Shown: positions 61,307-64,000 of the stretch, in pieces | Position numbering within the stretch: the first letter of the stretch is position 1 | How the letters are laid out: every line of letters starts with the position of its first letter | Assembly: GCF_003315135.1 (NCBI RefSeq) | Contig: NZ_QNRK01000037.1 | Location: 1 to 64,000, forward strand | Length of the DNA stretch: 64,000 bases | Direction: 5' to 3' | Source: Roseiarcus fermentans | GTDB lineage: Bacteria > Pseudomonadota > Alphaproteobacteria > Rhizobiales > Beijerinckiaceae | Made by a program: the position numbers and the translations under genes | The notes under the pieces: model-generated | The model's database searches: none | What the model was told of the DNA's origin: nothing | Seen by the model: the letters and a program-made list of their open reading frames with translations, nothing else

Positions 61307-62061
61307 CGGGCGTCCTTTCTGACGAAGCGCAGGAAGAAGTCGAACGCGCTGTTGGTCTTGTTCTGGTTGATGGCGTTGGCCGGATCGACCTGCTTGGGAC
61401 AGACCTCGGAGCAGACGCCCACCGCCGTGCACGACCACACGCCGTCCTCGCCGTGGATGGTGTCGAGGCGCTTCTGCTGGCCGCCGTCGCGCGAATCGCC
61501 GTTGTAGCGTTGCAGCAGCGCCATCGCGCCGGGGCCGATGAAGGCCGGGTTCTCGCCGAACTGCGGGCAGGCCGCGTAACACAGCATGCAGTTGATGCAG
61601 TCGCTGAACGATTCGTAGGCCGCCATCTGCGCCGGCGTCTGGAGATAGGGCCCCTCCTCGACCGTCTTCGGCGTCTTGGGGATGATGTAGGGGTAGATGC
61701 TCTCGATCTTCTTGACGAAGTCGCCGACGCTGACGACGAGGTCGCGCTCGATCGGGAAGTTGTTCAGGGGCTCGACGGTGACGGGCCCCTTCGGCAGATT
61801 GCGCAGAAACGTGTTGCAAGCGAGCTTCGGCGTCCCGTTGATCATCATGCCGCAGCTGCCGCACACCGCCATGCGGCAGGACCAGCGGAAGCTGAGCGAA
61901 CTGTCGAGTTCGTCCTTGATCGTCTGCAGCGCCTGCAGCACCGACATGTCGTCGGTGTAGGGCACCTCGAACGTCCCGTACGACGGCTCGGCGTCCTGTC
62001 CGGGGCGGTAGCGCAGGACCTTGAGCTGAACAGTCTTTGCGGCGAGCGCAACGTCAGGCAT
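61303..62061 (-). CDS. frdB: fumarate reductase iron-sulfur subunit
   Basis: The 252-residue protein has the plant-type [2Fe-2S] ligands SFRWSCRMAVCGSCGMMING and two ferredoxin-type clusters CINCMLCYAACPQ and CSEVCPKQVDP. It links the quinone-bearing membrane anchors to FrdA. Start ATG 62061 (MPDVALAAKT) overlaps the frdA stop by eight bases. Confidence 0.95.
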   Translation of the reverse strand: MPDVALAAKTVQLKVLRYRPGQDAEPSYGTFEVPYTDDMSVLQALQTIKDELDSSLSFRWSCRMAVCGSCGMMINGTPKLACNTFLRNLPKGPVTVEPLNNFPIERDLVVSVGDFVKKIESIYPYIIPKTPKTVEEGPYLQTPAQMAAYESFSDCINCMLCYAACPQFGENPAFIGPGAMALLQRYNGDSRDGGQQKRLDTIHGEDGVWSCTAVGVCSEVCPKQVDPANAINQNKTNSAFDFFLRFVRKDAR

Positions 62062-63841
62062 GAGCCGCATCCTTCTTGGCTTCGAGCGCCTCGCCGAGGG
62101 CGCCATAGGCGCGCACGGCGGGCTGCGACGTGGTGATCTTCACCGGCCCGTAAGAAATCTCGGGGGCGGCGGCCTCGCGATAGGTCGCGAGGCTGTGAGC
62201 GAGGAAATGCGCGTCGTCGCGATTTTCGTAGCCGTCGAGCCGCTGATGCGCGCCGCGCGACTCGCGCCGCGCGAGCGCGCTCGCCGCCACCGCTTCCGCC
62301 ACGTCGAGCTCGTAGCCGAGCTCCAGCGCCGTGACCCAGTCGGTGTTCCACACCGCGGACTTGTCCTCGAGCGTGACCTCGCGGTAGCGCCGCTTCAGCT
62401 CGGCGAGCTTGTCGCAGGTCGCCTGCATGCCGGCCGCGTCGCGATAGATGCCGCAGCCCTTCTCCATGGTGAGGGCCATCTCCTTGCGCAGAACGGCGTG
62501 ACGCTCGCCGCCGCCCTTCTGGTCGCGCAAGCTCAGCGCCTTCGCCGCGCTCGCCTTGGCCTGGTCGATCAGCTTGCCGCTGTCGCTGGCCGACACGCCC
62601 CTGGAGAACTTGACCGCCTCGTCGCCGGCGACGTGGCCGAACACGAACAGTTCCGCCAGCGAATTCGACCCGAGCCGGTTGGCGCCGTGGATGCCCGAGC
62701 TCGCGCACTCGCCCGCGGCGTAGAGCCCGGGAAGCGAGGTGGCGGTGCGGATGTCGGTCGGCACGCCCCCCATCGTGTAGTGCACGGCCGGGCGCACGGG
62801 GATCTGCCCCAGGGCCGGATCGATGTCCATGAACTCGATCGCCATCTCGCGGATCAGCGGCAGCCGCTCCTTGATCTTGGCGGCGCCGAGGTGCCTGAGA
62901 TCGAGCCAGACCGCGTCGCCGCCCGGGGTCTCGAACGTGCGGCCCTTCTGCGATTCGTGCCAGAACGCCTGGCTGAGGCGATCGCGCGGCCCGAGCTCCA
63001 TGGTCTTGTTGCGCGGTTCCGGCGTGACCGGCCCGAGGCCGTAATCCTGCAGGTAGCGGTAGCCGTCCTTGTTGACGAGGTGGCCGCCTTCGCCGCGGCA
63101 GGCCTCGGTGAACAAGAGGCCGGTGCCCGGCATGCAGGTCGGATGATACTGCATGAACTCCATGTCGCGCAGCGGGACGCCGTGCCGGTAGGCGAGCGCC
63201 ATGCCGTCGCCGGTGACAACGCCGCCGTTGGTGTTCTGGCGGAACACCCGGCCGGCGCCGCCGGTGGCGAGGATCACGGAACGCGCGGTGATGGCGGTGA
63301 ACGCGCCGGTCACGGGCGAGAGCACCGTCGCGCCCTGCGCCCGGCCGTCGTCGACGATCAGGTCGACGCAGAAATACTCGTCGAACCGCTTGATCGAGGG
63401 GAATTTGGTCGAGGTCTGGAACAGGGTGTGCAGGATGTGGAAGCCGCTGCGGTCGGCGGCGAACCAGGTCCGCTCGATCTTCATGCCGCCGAAGGCGCGC
63501 ACGTTGATGTTGCCGTCGGGCTTGCGGTTCCACGGGCAGCCCCAGTGCTCGAGCTGGATCATCTCGGGCGTCGAGCGGCTGACGAAGAATTCGACCACGT
63601 CCTGCTCGCACAGCCAGTCGCCGCCGGCGACGGTGTCGTGGAAATGCGCCTCGAGCGAATCCGTCGACTGGATCACGCCCGCCGATCCGCCCTCCGCGGC
63701 CACCGTGTGGCTGCGCATCGGCAGGACCTTCGAGACGAGCGCCACGGTGAGCGAGGGGTCCGCCTCCGCAACCGCGATGGCGGCGCGCAGGCCCGCCCCG
63801 CCTGCCCCGACGATCAGGACATCGGCATCGAAATGATCCAA
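62054..63841 (-). CDS. frdA: fumarate reductase flavoprotein subunit
   Basis: The 595-residue catalytic subunit has the FAD motif DVLIVGAGGAGLRAAIAVAE and covalent-FAD His45 in MRSHTVAAEGGSAG. The dicarboxylate-site segment MQYHPTCMPGTGLLFTEACR and GECASSGIHGANRLGSNSLA follow. E. coli-type FrdA is 602 residues. It reduces fumarate to succinate with quinol electrons, a use expected under anoxic or micro-oxic conditions. It heads frdABCD; no FNR-type half-sites were recognised in 63842-64000. Confidence 0.94.
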   Translation of the reverse strand: MDHFDADVLIVGAGGAGLRAAIAVAEADPSLTVALVSKVLPMRSHTVAAEGGSAGVIQSTDSLEAHFHDTVAGGDWLCEQDVVEFFVSRSTPEMIQLEHWGCPWNRKPDGNINVRAFGGMKIERTWFAADRSGFHILHTLFQTSTKFPSIKRFDEYFCVDLIVDDGRAQGATVLSPVTGAFTAITARSVILATGGAGRVFRQNTNGGVVTGDGMALAYRHGVPLRDMEFMQYHPTCMPGTGLLFTEACRGEGGHLVNKDGYRYLQDYGLGPVTPEPRNKTMELGPRDRLSQAFWHESQKGRTFETPGGDAVWLDLRHLGAAKIKERLPLIREMAIEFMDIDPALGQIPVRPAVHYTMGGVPTDIRTATSLPGLYAAGECASSGIHGANRLGSNSLAELFVFGHVAGDEAVKFSRGVSASDSGKLIDQAKASAAKALSLRDQKGGGERHAVLRKEMALTMEKGCGIYRDAAGMQATCDKLAELKRRYREVTLEDKSAVWNTDWVTALELGYELDVAEAVAASALARRESRGAHQRLDGYENRDDAHFLAHSLATYREAAAPEISYGPVKITTSQPAVRAYGALGEALEAKKDAAHA

Positions 63842-64000
63842 CGCGCAACTCCCTCTGGATGAGGTGGAGGGGTTGGCGAACCAACCCCGGGGGACAAGCC
63901 GGAACCGCAGCGAACCGCAGGACGTCCGGCTGGGCGGGAAGCGCTGTGACCATACTGAGGGCTCGCGCGCCGCGCCATGAGACGAAATGACGCCATCGCG

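Overview
The window is GC-rich DNA from an alphaproteobacterium, most likely of the Rhizobiales/Hyphomicrobiales (Beijerinckiaceae/Roseiarcaceae-like). That placement is an inference from base composition, the fused cysNC, the FolE/CFA/DUF1015 neighbourhood, dispersed REP-like palindromes built on GCGAGCGAAGC, and an MdtABC-type pump. The organism can apparently respire aerobically with a bo3-type ubiquinol oxidase and also reduce fumarate with an FrdABCD complex, so it is probably a facultative or micro-oxic soil or peat bacterium.

Region 1 (1-9950) looks like accessory DNA and is less GC-rich than the rest. It begins with the tail of an IS630-type transposase. Two SDR genes, a TetR regulator with a palindromic operator, and a set of broken genes (SDR, VOC/glyoxalase and a helix-turn-helix fragment) follow. 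From 9640 down to 3794 lies a tightly overlapping seven-gene minus-strand operon. In order it encodes a nucleotidyltransferase-like DUF6932 protein, an XRE-HTH/ImmA-type metalloprotease, a DUF4186-like Cys-rich protein, a radical SAM enzyme, a DPPW methyltransferase, a frameshifted ASCH protein and a P-loop kinase. It starts at a predicted leaderless promoter whose -10 box is buried in a palindrome. It ends next to the 3' end of tRNA-Gly(GCC). This is the best candidate for an undescribed system in the window, plausibly nucleic-acid or nucleotide modification or defence under protease-controlled repression.

Region 2 (10-29 kb) holds an MdtABC-type RND efflux operon with its outer-membrane lipoprotein channel, a KAP-type membrane NTPase, a RidA gene with a frameshift, an AraC regulator next to an internally deleted SDR, an MFS transporter and a leucyl aminopeptidase. 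Repeat-rich spacers lie between some of these. One spacer carries a 169-bp element with perfect 30-bp inverted ends.

Region 3 (28.8-34.2 kb) is a cyo oxidase operon in which subunits I and III are fused in one frame. A 30-residue membrane micro-protein lies downstream. Region 4 (33.5-41.1 kb) is a TetR-controlled operon of two UbiD-family (de)carboxylases, a UbiX prenyl-FMN synthase, a PNPOx-like flavoprotein and a PrpF-type isomerase. It looks like a specialised carboxylic or aromatic acid pathway. Region 5 (41.1-47.1 kb) has a secreted PLD-like protein and a 1.4-kilo-residue multi-PAS hybrid histidine kinase.

Region 6 (47.2-53.2 kb) is housekeeping: cysNC/cysD sulfate activation, a RimI-like GNAT, CFA synthase, folE and a RibD/DHFR-like reductase. 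Region 7 (53.7-57.4 kb) is an arsenic operon (arsR, arsM, thioredoxin-type arsC, acr3, arsN, glutaredoxin-type arsC) behind a near-perfect 15-bp inverted-repeat operator. Region 8 has a DUF1015 protein, a secreted HAF-repeat PEP-CTERM protein, and finally frdABCD on the minus strand.
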